Positions 1 to 7,677 of a stretch of 50,499 nucleotides of DNA are shown one piece after another. The stretch lies in NCBI GenBank assembly GCA_964415525.1, contig CAYQAS010000015.1, forward strand, positions 1 to 50,499, given 5' to 3'. Numbering within the stretch: the stretch's first letter is position 1; the number at the start of each line of letters is the position of its first letter. The DNA is from CAZPUI01 sp964415525. Its GTDB lineage: Bacteria > Acidobacteriota > Holophagae > Holophagales > Holophagaceae. The position numbers and the translations under genes were made by a program. Under the pieces are notes generated by a model. The model saw only the letters and a program-made list of their open reading frames with translations, had not been told where the DNA came from and made no database searches.

Positions 1-1850
1 CCGTCCAGCACGAAGCCGTGGGTGACCACGGTGTCGTAGGGCTTGAGGCCCGTCGCGGCGAGGTTGAAGAGCAGGGAGGAATGGAACCAGCCGCGGTGCT
101 GATCGGAGCCCTCGAGGTAGATGAAGCTGCCGTAATCCTCTGCCTTCAGCTCGGGGCTGGTGCGGGCGACGATGCTGGCGCTGACGCCGGAATCGATCCA
201 CACATCGAGAATGTCCGTCTCCTTCAGCCAGGCCTTGGAGCCGCACTTGGGGCAGGCGTGATCGGCGCTGGGGAGCAGCTCTTGAAGGGGCAGGTCCTCC
301 CAGGCCTCGATGCCATCCTTTTCAATGGCGCTGGCGGCCTTCTCGAAGATCGCCTTTGAGACGTGGGGCTCGCCGCACTCGCTGCAGCGGAGCACGGTGA
401 TGGGCGTGCCCCACGTGCGCTGACGGCTGATGCACCAGTCCGGGCGGCCCGAGATCATGGCGTGGATGCGGTTGCGGCCGGGGGCGGGCACCCACGTGGT
501 GCCGTCGACGCCTGCGAGGCCAAGCTCACGCAAGGAAGCGCCATGGCCGCCGAGTTCATCGTCCATGGTGATGAACCACTGCTCGGTCGCGCGAAAGAAG
601 ATGGGCGTCTTGGTGCGCCAGCAGTGGGGGTAGCTGTGCTCCAGTTTCTCCTCGTGCAGCAGGGCGCCGAGTGCCTTGAGCTTGTCCAGGACGAGCGGAT
701 TGGCATCGAAGATATTCTTACCCTCGAGGTCCGCATCATTCACGGCAGAGGTGAAGCGACCGTCGGGGCCGACAAGCTGGAGTAAGCCCAGGTGGTTCGC
801 GGTCTGGAAGTCATCCACACCGTGGTCCGGGGCGGTGTGCACGAGGCCCGTGCCGGTGTCGGCGGTGACATAGTCCGCCATGAGCACGGGGCTCACGCGG
901 TCGACGAAGGCGTGGCGGTAGTGGAGGTCCTGGAGCTGGTAGCCCTTTCGGATCTCCTTGGTGTGCAGCGTCTGGCCCAGCTTCTTCTGGAAGTCCGCCA
1001 GGAGGCTCACCGCCACGATGTAGTGACGGCTGTCGCCCTTCACAACCGCGTATTCCATGTCCGGGTGCAGGGCGATGGCGAGGTTACTTGGCAGCGTCCA
1101 GGGCGTCGTCGTCCAGATGGGCAGGTCCAGGGGGGTGGGAAGGTTGTGCTTCACCGCCTGCTCGTCCGGCACCGGGAAGGCCACGGTGATGGCGGGACTC
1201 ACCTTGTCGGCGTATTCCACCTCGGCTTCGGCCAGGGCGGTGCGGGCGCCATAGCTCCAGTGCACGACCTTGAGCTTGCGGGTCACGGCGCCACGCTCGA
1301 AGAGCATGCCCAGGTGGCGCACGATGCTCGCCTCGTAGGTGGGCTCCATGGTCACGTAGGGCTGGTCCCATGCACCCAGTACGCCCAGGCGCTGGAAGCC
1401 GGTGCGCTGCGTGTCCACCCACTTCTGGGCGTAGGCGCGGCAGCGGGCGAGGAACTCGCGCTTGGGCATCTCGCGGCGCTTGGGGCCGAGGTCCTTCTCC
1501 ACCGCGTGCTCGATGGGCAGGCCGTGGCAGTCCCAGCCGGGGACGTAGGGACTCTCGAAGCCGTCGAGCCATAGGCTCTTGACCACGATGTCCTTGAGGA
1601 TCTTGTTCAGCGCGTGGCCGATGTGGATCGCTCCGTTGGCATAGGGCGGGCCGTCATGCAGGATGCGGCGTCCCTTGCCCCGTCCCGCGGCGTTCTCCGC
1701 GCGGCGATGAGCTTCGATGCGCTGGTACAGGTCCTCCTGCTTCCAGCGTTCCACCCGCTTGGGCTCCCTCTGAGGCAGATCCGCCTTCATGGGGAATTCG
1801 GTGCGGGGGAGAAAGACGGGGTATTTCTTTTTGGTGGTGGCTTCGGCCAT
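1..1850 (-). CDS. ileS: Isoleucyl-tRNA synthetase (5' part, runs off the window)
   Basis: Class I aminoacyl-tRNA synthetase that charges tRNA-Ile in the cytoplasm. The first 616 codons are inside the window; the rest, including the KMSKS loop, lies beyond base 1. Visible landmarks are HIGH at residues 76-79 in the PPYANGAIHIGHALNK context, the CP1 editing-domain motif TTTPWTLP, the editing-site motif GLVHTAPDHG, the DWCISRQRTWG block and DVWIDSGVS. The ATG at 1850 is chosen because GAGG lies about six bases upstream and the N-terminus matches the family. It is divergent from the PAS kinase, with a 163-bp shared spacer holding a GC-rich hairpin in the ileS leader. Function is secure. Confidence 0.96.
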   Translation of the reverse strand, partial: MAEATTKKKYPVFLPRTEFPMKADLPQREPKRVERWKQEDLYQRIEAHRRAENAAGRGKGRRILHDGPPYANGAIHIGHALNKILKDIVVKSLWLDGFESPYVPGWDCHGLPIEHAVEKDLGPKRREMPKREFLARCRAYAQKWVDTQRTGFQRLGVLGAWDQPYVTMEPTYEASIVRHLGMLFERGAVTRKLKVVHWSYGARTALAEAEVEYADKVSPAITVAFPVPDEQAVKHNLPTPLDLPIWTTTPWTLPSNLAIALHPDMEYAVVKGDSRHYIVAVSLLADFQKKLGQTLHTKEIRKGYQLQDLHYRHAFVDRVSPVLMADYVTADTGTGLVHTAPDHGVDDFQTANHLGLLQLVGPDGRFTSAVNDADLEGKNIFDANPLVLDKLKALGALLHEEKLEHSYPHCWRTKTPIFFRATEQWFITMDDELGGHGASLRELGLAGVDGTTWVPAPGRNRIHAMISGRPDWCISRQRTWGTPITVLRCSECGEPHVSKAIFEKAASAIEKDGIEAWEDLPLQELLPSADHACPKCGSKAWLKETDILDVWIDSGVSASIVARTSPELKAEDYGSFIYLEGSDQHRGWFHSSLLFNLAATGLKPYDTVVTHGFVLD

Positions 1851-1868
1851 GGCGCCCTCGTGCGCAAA

Positions 1869-1890
1869 GGGGGCGCACCCAAGCGCCCCC
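1869..1890 (-). promoter_or_regulatory. GC-rich hairpin in the ileS leader
   Basis: Perfect 8-bp inverted repeat (1869-1876 with 1883-1890, six-base loop) that starts 18 bases upstream of the ileS ATG. It may affect translation or mRNA stability. No T-box elements are visible, so amino-acid-sensing control is not supported. Confidence 0.4.
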
Positions 1891-2013
1891 AATTGTTAAG
1901 GAACCAGAATCTCATGGAAATGTAGGGACTTCCAGGACTCAGGGGCGTTCCGTGCAGGGTCGATGTAGGCTGTTGGCAGCCCCTGCCGCATTCACCCTTC
2001 GGACCCTTCATAC

Positions 2014-5000
2014 GTGTCTATCGACCCTGCGGCTCTGCTTGCGGCCTTACCCCAAGCCCTCCTTGTGGTGGACGGTTCGGGGCTGGTGACGTATCTCAAT
2101 GGCCATGCCGAGCGTCTGCTGGGTTTCAAATCGGAATCGCTAATCGGGAGCCAGCTGACGGAGCTTCCCTTCTTCGTCCTTTCGGAAGCCGGTCAGGCCT
2201 TGGATCCTATGGGTTGGCCACTGGAGCGGGCGCGGACCACTCGAGAAGCCTGTGCGCGGCGCATCGGTGTCGTCCGCGATTCGGGCGACACCTTCTGGGT
2301 GGAAGTGGATGCAGCGCCACTTCCAGGGGGAGGGGCCGTGGCGACGTTTACGGATGCAACGGCCCGTAAAGCTGCCGAGGACCGTGCCACCAGTATGTTG
2401 CGGACGGCCCAGGATGGGGTCTGGCTGCTGGACGATGAGCTTCACTTCCTGGAAGTGAATGAGGCCGCCTGCCGCATGTTGGGTTACTCCCGGGACGCCA
2501 TGCTATGCATGCAGGTAAATGAAATCGAGGTGGTCGAATCCGCTGCCGAAACGTTGCACCACGCTGAGGTGGTTCAACAGCGAGGCTATGACCGATTCGA
2601 AACGCGGCATCGACGGCGCGACGGAGCGATTTTCCCCGTCGAGGTGTCGGTCACTTGGCAGGCTGAAAGTCGCCAGATGGTTGTCTTCGTGCGGGATATC
2701 ACGGAGCAACTGCGAAGTGAAGCGGATCTCGCATGCAGCGAGGCCCGCTTTCATGGGCTCTTCACCAGTCTGCAAGAAGGTTTTGCTCTACATGAAATAA
2801 TCATTGATACAAATGGAAAGCCCTTTGACTATCGCTATTTGGAGGTGAATCCCGCCTTCGAAGCCATGACCGGCATCCCTCGCGCGGGATGGATCGGCCA
2901 CACCATCCGAGAGGTGCTTCCAGGCATCGAGCCTCAGTGGATTGAGGTATTCGGACGTGTGGCACTCACGGGCGAGCCCGCGGTGGTGGAGGAGGAGGCT
3001 GCCGCCTTGGGACGCGCCTATCGGGTGGTGGTCTATCGCCCGGCTCCTATGCAGTTCGCCATTCTCGCGACAGACATTACGGATCAGCGGGAAGCCAGCG
3101 AGGCGCTGCGTGTTTCTGAACAGAAGTTCGTGGGGCTCTTTCATGCCAGTCCGGATGCCATCGCCCTGTCCCGTCCGTCGGATGGCGTCTACCTTGACGT
3201 CAACCCTGGCTTCACAGAACTTACGGGTTTCCAATCGGCGGAAGTGATCGGGCACTCTTCTCTGCCGGGGGACCTCAGCATCTGGATTGACCCCGAAGAG
3301 CGAGACGCGGTCGTACTTGCTCTCAAGGAACATGGCGAAGTGCTGGATTTCGAGGCCCGGGTCCGTCATCGGGATGGACGTGAGTTGGTCTGCTTGTTTT
3401 CAGCGTCGATGCTGCGAATCCAGGGTGAGGAATTGCTGCTCTCCACCGCTCGGGACATCAGCTCGCGAAAGGCCGCTGAGCAGAATCTGCAGAACAGCGA
3501 GGAACGACTGCGGACCCTGATCAACGCAATGCAGGATCTGGTGGTGTTCAAGAATGGCGATGGGCGATGGATGGAGCTCAATACCTTTGGCCAGCGGCTC
3601 TTTGGCCTGAAGGATGAAGCCTTCCGCGGGTGCCCCGAAGCGGCACTTCCCCTGGATCACGGGCGTTTCGCGGGTGTCCTGGAGATGTGCCGGAGCACGG
3701 ATGAAGTGGCCTGGAGCAAGGCGGAGCCGTATCGGTGTGAAGAGTGGTTTCCAGATGAATGGGGCCACGAACGGACGTTTGATGTGATCAAGGTTCCCCT
3801 CTTTCACCCGGATGGCAGTCGCAAAGGCCTGGTGGTGATGGGACGCGACATCAGTGAGCGGCAACGGATGCTGGCGGACCTGCGCCTCACCAACAACCAT
3901 TTGGCAGGCGTGTTGAAGGCCCTCCCGGACCTGTTGCTGATTCTTGATCGCGAAGATCGCGTTCAGGCCATTCATGCACCCGAGGATCTGCCTCTGTTGC
4001 TCCCGGAATCCGAGGCGCTGGGGCATCGCCTGGATGAGTTCCTGCCGATCGAGCTTGGGGCCCAGGCAGGAGAGGTCCTGCGCCGTCTGCGACAAGGCCG
4101 CTCGTGTGAATGGCTGGAGTATTCCCTTCCGGCGGGTCGGTTGGGGGAGCGACAGCACTTCGAGGCGCGGTTCACCGCTGCCGAGGAGGGGACCGTCGTG
4201 ATCCTGGTGCGGAACATGACTGCTCGCATCGAGGCGGAACAGGCCTTGCGCTCCAGTGAAGCACGGCTGCTCATGGTCACGGAGCATGCCCCCGACAGCA
4301 TCCTCCAGATCTCCTGCGAGGGGCGGATCCTCTATATCAACCGGGTGGTGGAAGGGATCCGTCGTGAAGATGTAATTGGGCAGGACTGGATGCAGTGGAT
4401 GCCGGAAGGGGATGCGCGAGAGACGGCCCAGCGGGCCCTGGACGAGGCCGTGGCGACGGGGCGCCAGATGGACTATCGGGTGCAGGGGGCTGGGGCCCAT
4501 GGCGCCCTCCGCTGGTACCAGGCCCGGCTGAGCCCCGTGGTGGAAGAGGGGCGGGTGACCAGCCTGATCGTGTTCTCCACCGACATCACGGAACACCGGA
4601 AATCCGAAGAAGAACGCCTCCGGTTGGAACAGCAGGTAAACCGGGCCCAGAAGATGGAGAGCCTGGGCAGCTTGGCGGGTGGTGTGGCCCACGACATGAA
4701 CAACGTGCTGGGGGCGATCCTGGGGCTTTCGACCGCCATGCGGGTCCAGGAGCCGGACGGTACGCGGCTGGCCCGAACGCTGGACACCATTGTCACGGCC
4801 TGCGAACGAGGGGGCACCCTGGTGCGCGGCTTGCTGAACTTCACCCGCCAGCGATTGGCTGAGGAGAAAGCCCTCGACCTCAACCACCTGGTGCGGGAAG
4901 AAGTGCTCCTGCTGGAACGAACGACCCTCCAGCGGGTCCGGCTGCTCATGGAGCTTGATCCCCAGCTCAAGTTCGTGGTGGGGGACGGAAGTTCGCTGAG

Positions 5001-5718
5001 TCATGCCCTGATGAACTTGTGCGTCAATGCCGTGGACGCCATGCCGGATGGGGGTGTCCTGACCCTGCAGACCCGCAACCTGGGAGATGACCGGGTGCAG
5101 CTCCTAGTGGAGGACTCTGGCACCGGCATGACCCCAGAGGTTCTGGAGAAGGCGCAGGACCCCTTTTTCACCACCAAGCCCGTGGGCAAAGGCACCGGGC
5201 TGGGGCTATCGATCGTCTACGGCACGATGAAGGCCCACCATGGGCGGATGGAGATCTGGAGCAAGCCGGGCCGCGGGACGCGCGTGGAATTGACTTTCCC
5301 CGCGGCGATACCGCCTGAACCGGCAATCCCGGTGCCCCAGCAACCCCCGGGGCATGCGCCGCTTCACCTCCTGCTTGTGGACGACGACGAACTTGTACAG
5401 GCCAGCATGGAGGCGCTGCTCGGGGCGCTCGGCTGCAAGCTCGATGTCGTCTCAAGCGGGGAGGAAGCCCTGGTGCGGTTCGAGCTCGGGTTCACCTGCG
5501 ATGCGGTGATCCTGGACATGAACATGCCGGGACTGGGAGGCGAGGGCACCCTTCCACGGCTGAGGGCGCTCCAGCCGAACCTCCCGGTGCTCCTGGCCAC
5601 CGGCCGTGCCGATCAGCGCGTGCTGGATCTGGTGGCCACCTACGCCCATGTGACGATGCTTCCAAAACCCTTCGGTCTGACGGAACTCAGGGACCAGCTG
5701 AAGCGGATCTCGATCTGA
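2014..5718 (+). CDS. Hybrid sensor histidine kinase with seven PAS domains and a receiver
   Basis: Soluble 1234-residue signal-transduction kinase with no membrane segment. About seven PAS-type units begin near residues 8, 128, 246, 371, 496, 630 and 750. A HisKA domain follows with phospho-acceptor His893 in GGVAHDMNN, then a HATPase_c domain (N-box NLCVNAVDAMP, G-boxes DSGTGM and GKGTGLGLS). The C-terminal receiver has VDDDE and phospho-acceptor Asp1168 in VILDMNMPG. The start is GTG at 2014; no upstream in-frame start and no strong ribosome-binding site are seen. It stands alone, with no adjacent response-regulator gene, so output probably goes through the receiver to an unlinked phosphotransfer protein. 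The signal is unknown; cytoplasmic redox, oxygen or small-molecule sensing is typical of PAS arrays. Confidence 0.93.
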   Translation: MSIDPAALLAALPQALLVVDGSGLVTYLNGHAERLLGFKSESLIGSQLTELPFFVLSEAGQALDPMGWPLERARTTREACARRIGVVRDSGDTFWVEVDAAPLPGGGAVATFTDATARKAAEDRATSMLRTAQDGVWLLDDELHFLEVNEAACRMLGYSRDAMLCMQVNEIEVVESAAETLHHAEVVQQRGYDRFETRHRRRDGAIFPVEVSVTWQAESRQMVVFVRDITEQLRSEADLACSEARFHGLFTSLQEGFALHEIIIDTNGKPFDYRYLEVNPAFEAMTGIPRAGWIGHTIREVLPGIEPQWIEVFGRVALTGEPAVVEEEAAALGRAYRVVVYRPAPMQFAILATDITDQREASEALRVSEQKFVGLFHASPDAIALSRPSDGVYLDVNPGFTELTGFQSAEVIGHSSLPGDLSIWIDPEERDAVVLALKEHGEVLDFEARVRHRDGRELVCLFSASMLRIQGEELLLSTARDISSRKAAEQNLQNSEERLRTLINAMQDLVVFKNGDGRWMELNTFGQRLFGLKDEAFRGCPEAALPLDHGRFAGVLEMCRSTDEVAWSKAEPYRCEEWFPDEWGHERTFDVIKVPLFHPDGSRKGLVVMGRDISERQRMLADLRLTNNHLAGVLKALPDLLLILDREDRVQAIHAPEDLPLLLPESEALGHRLDEFLPIELGAQAGEVLRRLRQGRSCEWLEYSLPAGRLGERQHFEARFTAAEEGTVVILVRNMTARIEAEQALRSSEARLLMVTEHAPDSILQISCEGRILYINRVVEGIRREDVIGQDWMQWMPEGDARETAQRALDEAVATGRQMDYRVQGAGAHGALRWYQARLSPVVEEGRVTSLIVFSTDITEHRKSEEERLRLEQQVNRAQKMESLGSLAGGVAHDMNNVLGAILGLSTAMRVQEPDGTRLARTLDTIVTACERGGTLVRGLLNFTRQRLAEEKALDLNHLVREEVLLLERTTLQRVRLLMELDPQLKFVVGDGSSLSHALMNLCVNAVDAMPDGGVLTLQTRNLGDDRVQLLVEDSGTGMTPEVLEKAQDPFFTTKPVGKGTGLGLSIVYGTMKAHHGRMEIWSKPGRGTRVELTFPAAIPPEPAIPVPQQPPGHAPLHLLLVDDDELVQASMEALLGALGCKLDVVSSGEEALVRFELGFTCDAVILDMNMPGLGGEGTLPRLRALQPNLPVLLATGRADQRVLDLVATYAHVTMLPKPFGLTELRDQLKRISI

Positions 5719-5734
5719 AGTTGGGCGTCTGGCC

Positions 5735-6967
5735 TCAGTTTTTACGGGTAGCGGCCTGCTCCACCGCGTTCATCACGCGCAGGATGTTGCCACCCCAGAG
5801 TTTGGTGATGTCCTGTTCGCTGTAGCCGCGGCGGACGAGCTCGATGGTGATGCGGCTCAAGTGGGTGACGTCGGAGCAATCCTTGAGGCCGCCGCCGCCA
5901 TCGAAATCGGTGCCGATGCCCACATGCTCGATGCCGATCACCTTTACGATGTGGTCGATGTGGTCCACCGCGTCTTTCACGGTGGCGCGGTCCTGGGGAT
6001 ATTTCACGTCCAGGTCCTCCCATTCCTGCTCCAAGGCCGCGAGCACCTTGGGATCCTTGATCTCTTCCCAGCCGCCCAAGGCCTTCGCCTTCGCGAACAA
6101 GGCCTTCTGTGCCTTGGCGCGGGCGCTGTCCTTGGGAGTGGGCTTGATGTAGTCCGAGAGGATGCAGAGCTGGATGACCCCGCCATTGGCCTTGAGGGCA
6201 CGCAGCTGGTCGTCGTTCAGGTTGCGCGGGTGGTTGCAGACCGCGCGTGACGAGCTGTGGCTGGCAAGCACGGGCGCCTTGGTCAGCTTGAGGACGTCGT
6301 CGAAGGACCGATCGCTGATGTGGCTGACATCCACCATCATGCCCAGCGCGTTCATGCGCTCCACCACTTGGCGGCCAAACCTGGAGAGTCCCCGGTCCTC
6401 GGGATCCCTCTCATCCGTGCTGGAGTCGCAGATGTCGTTATCGGCGGTGTGAGCCAGGGTGATGTAGCGCGCACCCCTCTGGTAGAGCCAGTCCACGTTG
6501 GACAATTCCTGTCCCACGGGATAGCCGTTCTCCATTCCCAGGAAGATCGCCCGTTTGCCCGTGGCAAAGATCAGGCGGGCGTCCGCAGCCGTCAGGGCAC
6601 GCTCGCACAGCCTCGCATGGGCCTCGAACATCTTGTCCAGGGCGTCGAACTGTTTGGTCGCCCGCTCCTTGGCACGGGCATGACCCTCCACCGTGCGGGC
6701 GCCTTGCCCCACGAACACGGCAAAGAAGCTCGAGGCCAGCCCGCCTTCCTTCATTCGGGGAAGGTCCTGGCAACCCGAGCCGCGCTTCCCGGGCGTGTGG
6801 CGTTCTCCGATGTTCCACTTCCCATCCAGGCGCATGGGCGTGTCGCAGTGGGTGTCCACGGTGAGGATTCGATGATGCAGCGCCAGCGCTTTCTTCTCGA
6901 TGGCATCGGGCTTGCCCGCTGAGAGAAGGACACAGGTCAGGGAGAGCAGGCAGGAGCGGAGGGGCAT
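5735..6967 (-). CDS. Exported membrane dipeptidase (peptidase M19)
   Basis: 410-residue zinc dipeptidase of the renal dipeptidase family, which cleaves L-Xaa-D/L-Xaa dipeptides. Family landmarks are VDTHCDTP (HxD metal site), GMENG (bridging Glu), SHSSSRAV followed by HPRNL, and GIGTDFDGGG. The N-terminus MPLRSCLLSLTCVLLSAG is a signal peptide. The ATG at 6967 is preferred over the one at 6997 because GAGG sits six bases upstream and it gives a clean signal sequence. It converges with the PAS kinase (16-bp gap). A periplasmic role in processing peptides or peptidoglycan dipeptides is likely. Confidence 0.92.
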   Translation of the reverse strand: MPLRSCLLSLTCVLLSAGKPDAIEKKALALHHRILTVDTHCDTPMRLDGKWNIGERHTPGKRGSGCQDLPRMKEGGLASSFFAVFVGQGARTVEGHARAKERATKQFDALDKMFEAHARLCERALTAADARLIFATGKRAIFLGMENGYPVGQELSNVDWLYQRGARYITLAHTADNDICDSSTDERDPEDRGLSRFGRQVVERMNALGMMVDVSHISDRSFDDVLKLTKAPVLASHSSSRAVCNHPRNLNDDQLRALKANGGVIQLCILSDYIKPTPKDSARAKAQKALFAKAKALGGWEEIKDPKVLAALEQEWEDLDVKYPQDRATVKDAVDHIDHIVKVIGIEHVGIGTDFDGGGGLKDCSDVTHLSRITIELVRRGYSEQDITKLWGGNILRVMNAVEQAATRKN

Positions 6968-7028
6968 GTAAGCCTCGCAAGACGATACAGGCAGCATACC
7001 GCGGCGCTGTCGGGTGCCGGTGAGATGA

Positions 7029-7058
7029 AAAGCGGCCCCGGAGAACCGGAGCCGCTTT
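7029..7058 (-). terminator. Terminator after the cohesin-like lipoprotein
   Basis: 13-bp stem with one G-T pair (7029-7041 with 7046-7058, loop AGAA). Read on the minus strand it ends in TTTT and lies just after the lipoprotein stop at 7076. It is a good rho-independent terminator for the protease-lipoprotein pair. Confidence 0.75.
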
Positions 7059-7075
7059 CTGGATTTCTCGACGGG

Positions 7076-7663
7076 CTACTGGGCGGCGAGGGTGCCCTTG
7101 CTGATGGTGATCGCTGGGGTATCGCCGGTGGAGTTGAGCACCTGCATCTTGCCGGAGACGGTATCCAGGCTGATGGGGCCGGGAAGGACGCTGCTGGACA
7201 GATTCAGGGCGATGGTGGCGAGGGGGCCATTGAGCATGGGGCTGCCCGCCAGACCCTTCTGGGACACGACTACTTGGAGGGTGGCCCCTTTCACCTTGCC
7301 CTTGAGGGCGGTGGAGCCGGTGCCGAGGGTGAACACGGTGCCGTTGCGAACGTATTCAGGGTCGGAGTCCTGCACCTTGGCCCAGGTCGCCCGAGTCGTA
7401 TCCAGGGTGACGTGGAAGGCCACGCCCGCGCCCTGCCCGGCATTGACGGCCACCAGATCCAGCACGAGCCGTGTGGGCGTGCTGAGGCCGGTGTTCTTCT
7501 TGAGCTGGAAGCTACCGGACGTGGGGTCGGCATAGGTCAGGGCTGTGGAGAAGACCGGGCCCAGAGGGGGGGGAGGCGTGCTGCCACCGCCTCCGCCGCT
7601 GCAGGCGACGAAGAGCAAGAGGGCGGAGCCGAGGAGGGAAATCGCAGTCTGTCGGTAGTTCAT
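7076..7663 (-). CDS. Small lipoprotein with a cohesin-like domain
   Basis: 195-residue lipoprotein. The signal peptide ends in the lipobox LFVAC, followed by a glycine/proline linker (SGGGGGSTPPPP). The remaining ~155 residues form one beta-rich domain whose pattern resembles type I cohesins: an early strand pair around LVLDLVAVNAGQGAGVAF, and a late GPLATIALNL strand followed by a PGPISLD strand. The resemblance is by eye, so the fold is an inference. The ATG at 7663 has GAGGA upstream. The gene starts 14 bp after the stop of a protease ending in a dockerin, so it is a natural candidate for that protease's membrane anchor. Alternatively it is a generic E-set or adhesive lipoprotein. Confidence 0.7.
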   Translation of the reverse strand: MNYRQTAISLLGSALLLFVACSGGGGGSTPPPPLGPVFSTALTYADPTSGSFQLKKNTGLSTPTRLVLDLVAVNAGQGAGVAFHVTLDTTRATWAKVQDSDPEYVRNGTVFTLGTGSTALKGKVKGATLQVVVSQKGLAGSPMLNGPLATIALNLSSSVLPGPISLDTVSGKMQVLNSTGDTPAITISKGTLAAQ

Positions 7664-7677
7664 GGTCGTTCCTCGGC

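Noticed and set aside
3400..5004. Long minus-strand open frame (534 codons) opposite the PAS kinase
   Set aside because: It mirrors the codon bias of the real kinase gene, has no family motifs and no ribosome-binding site.
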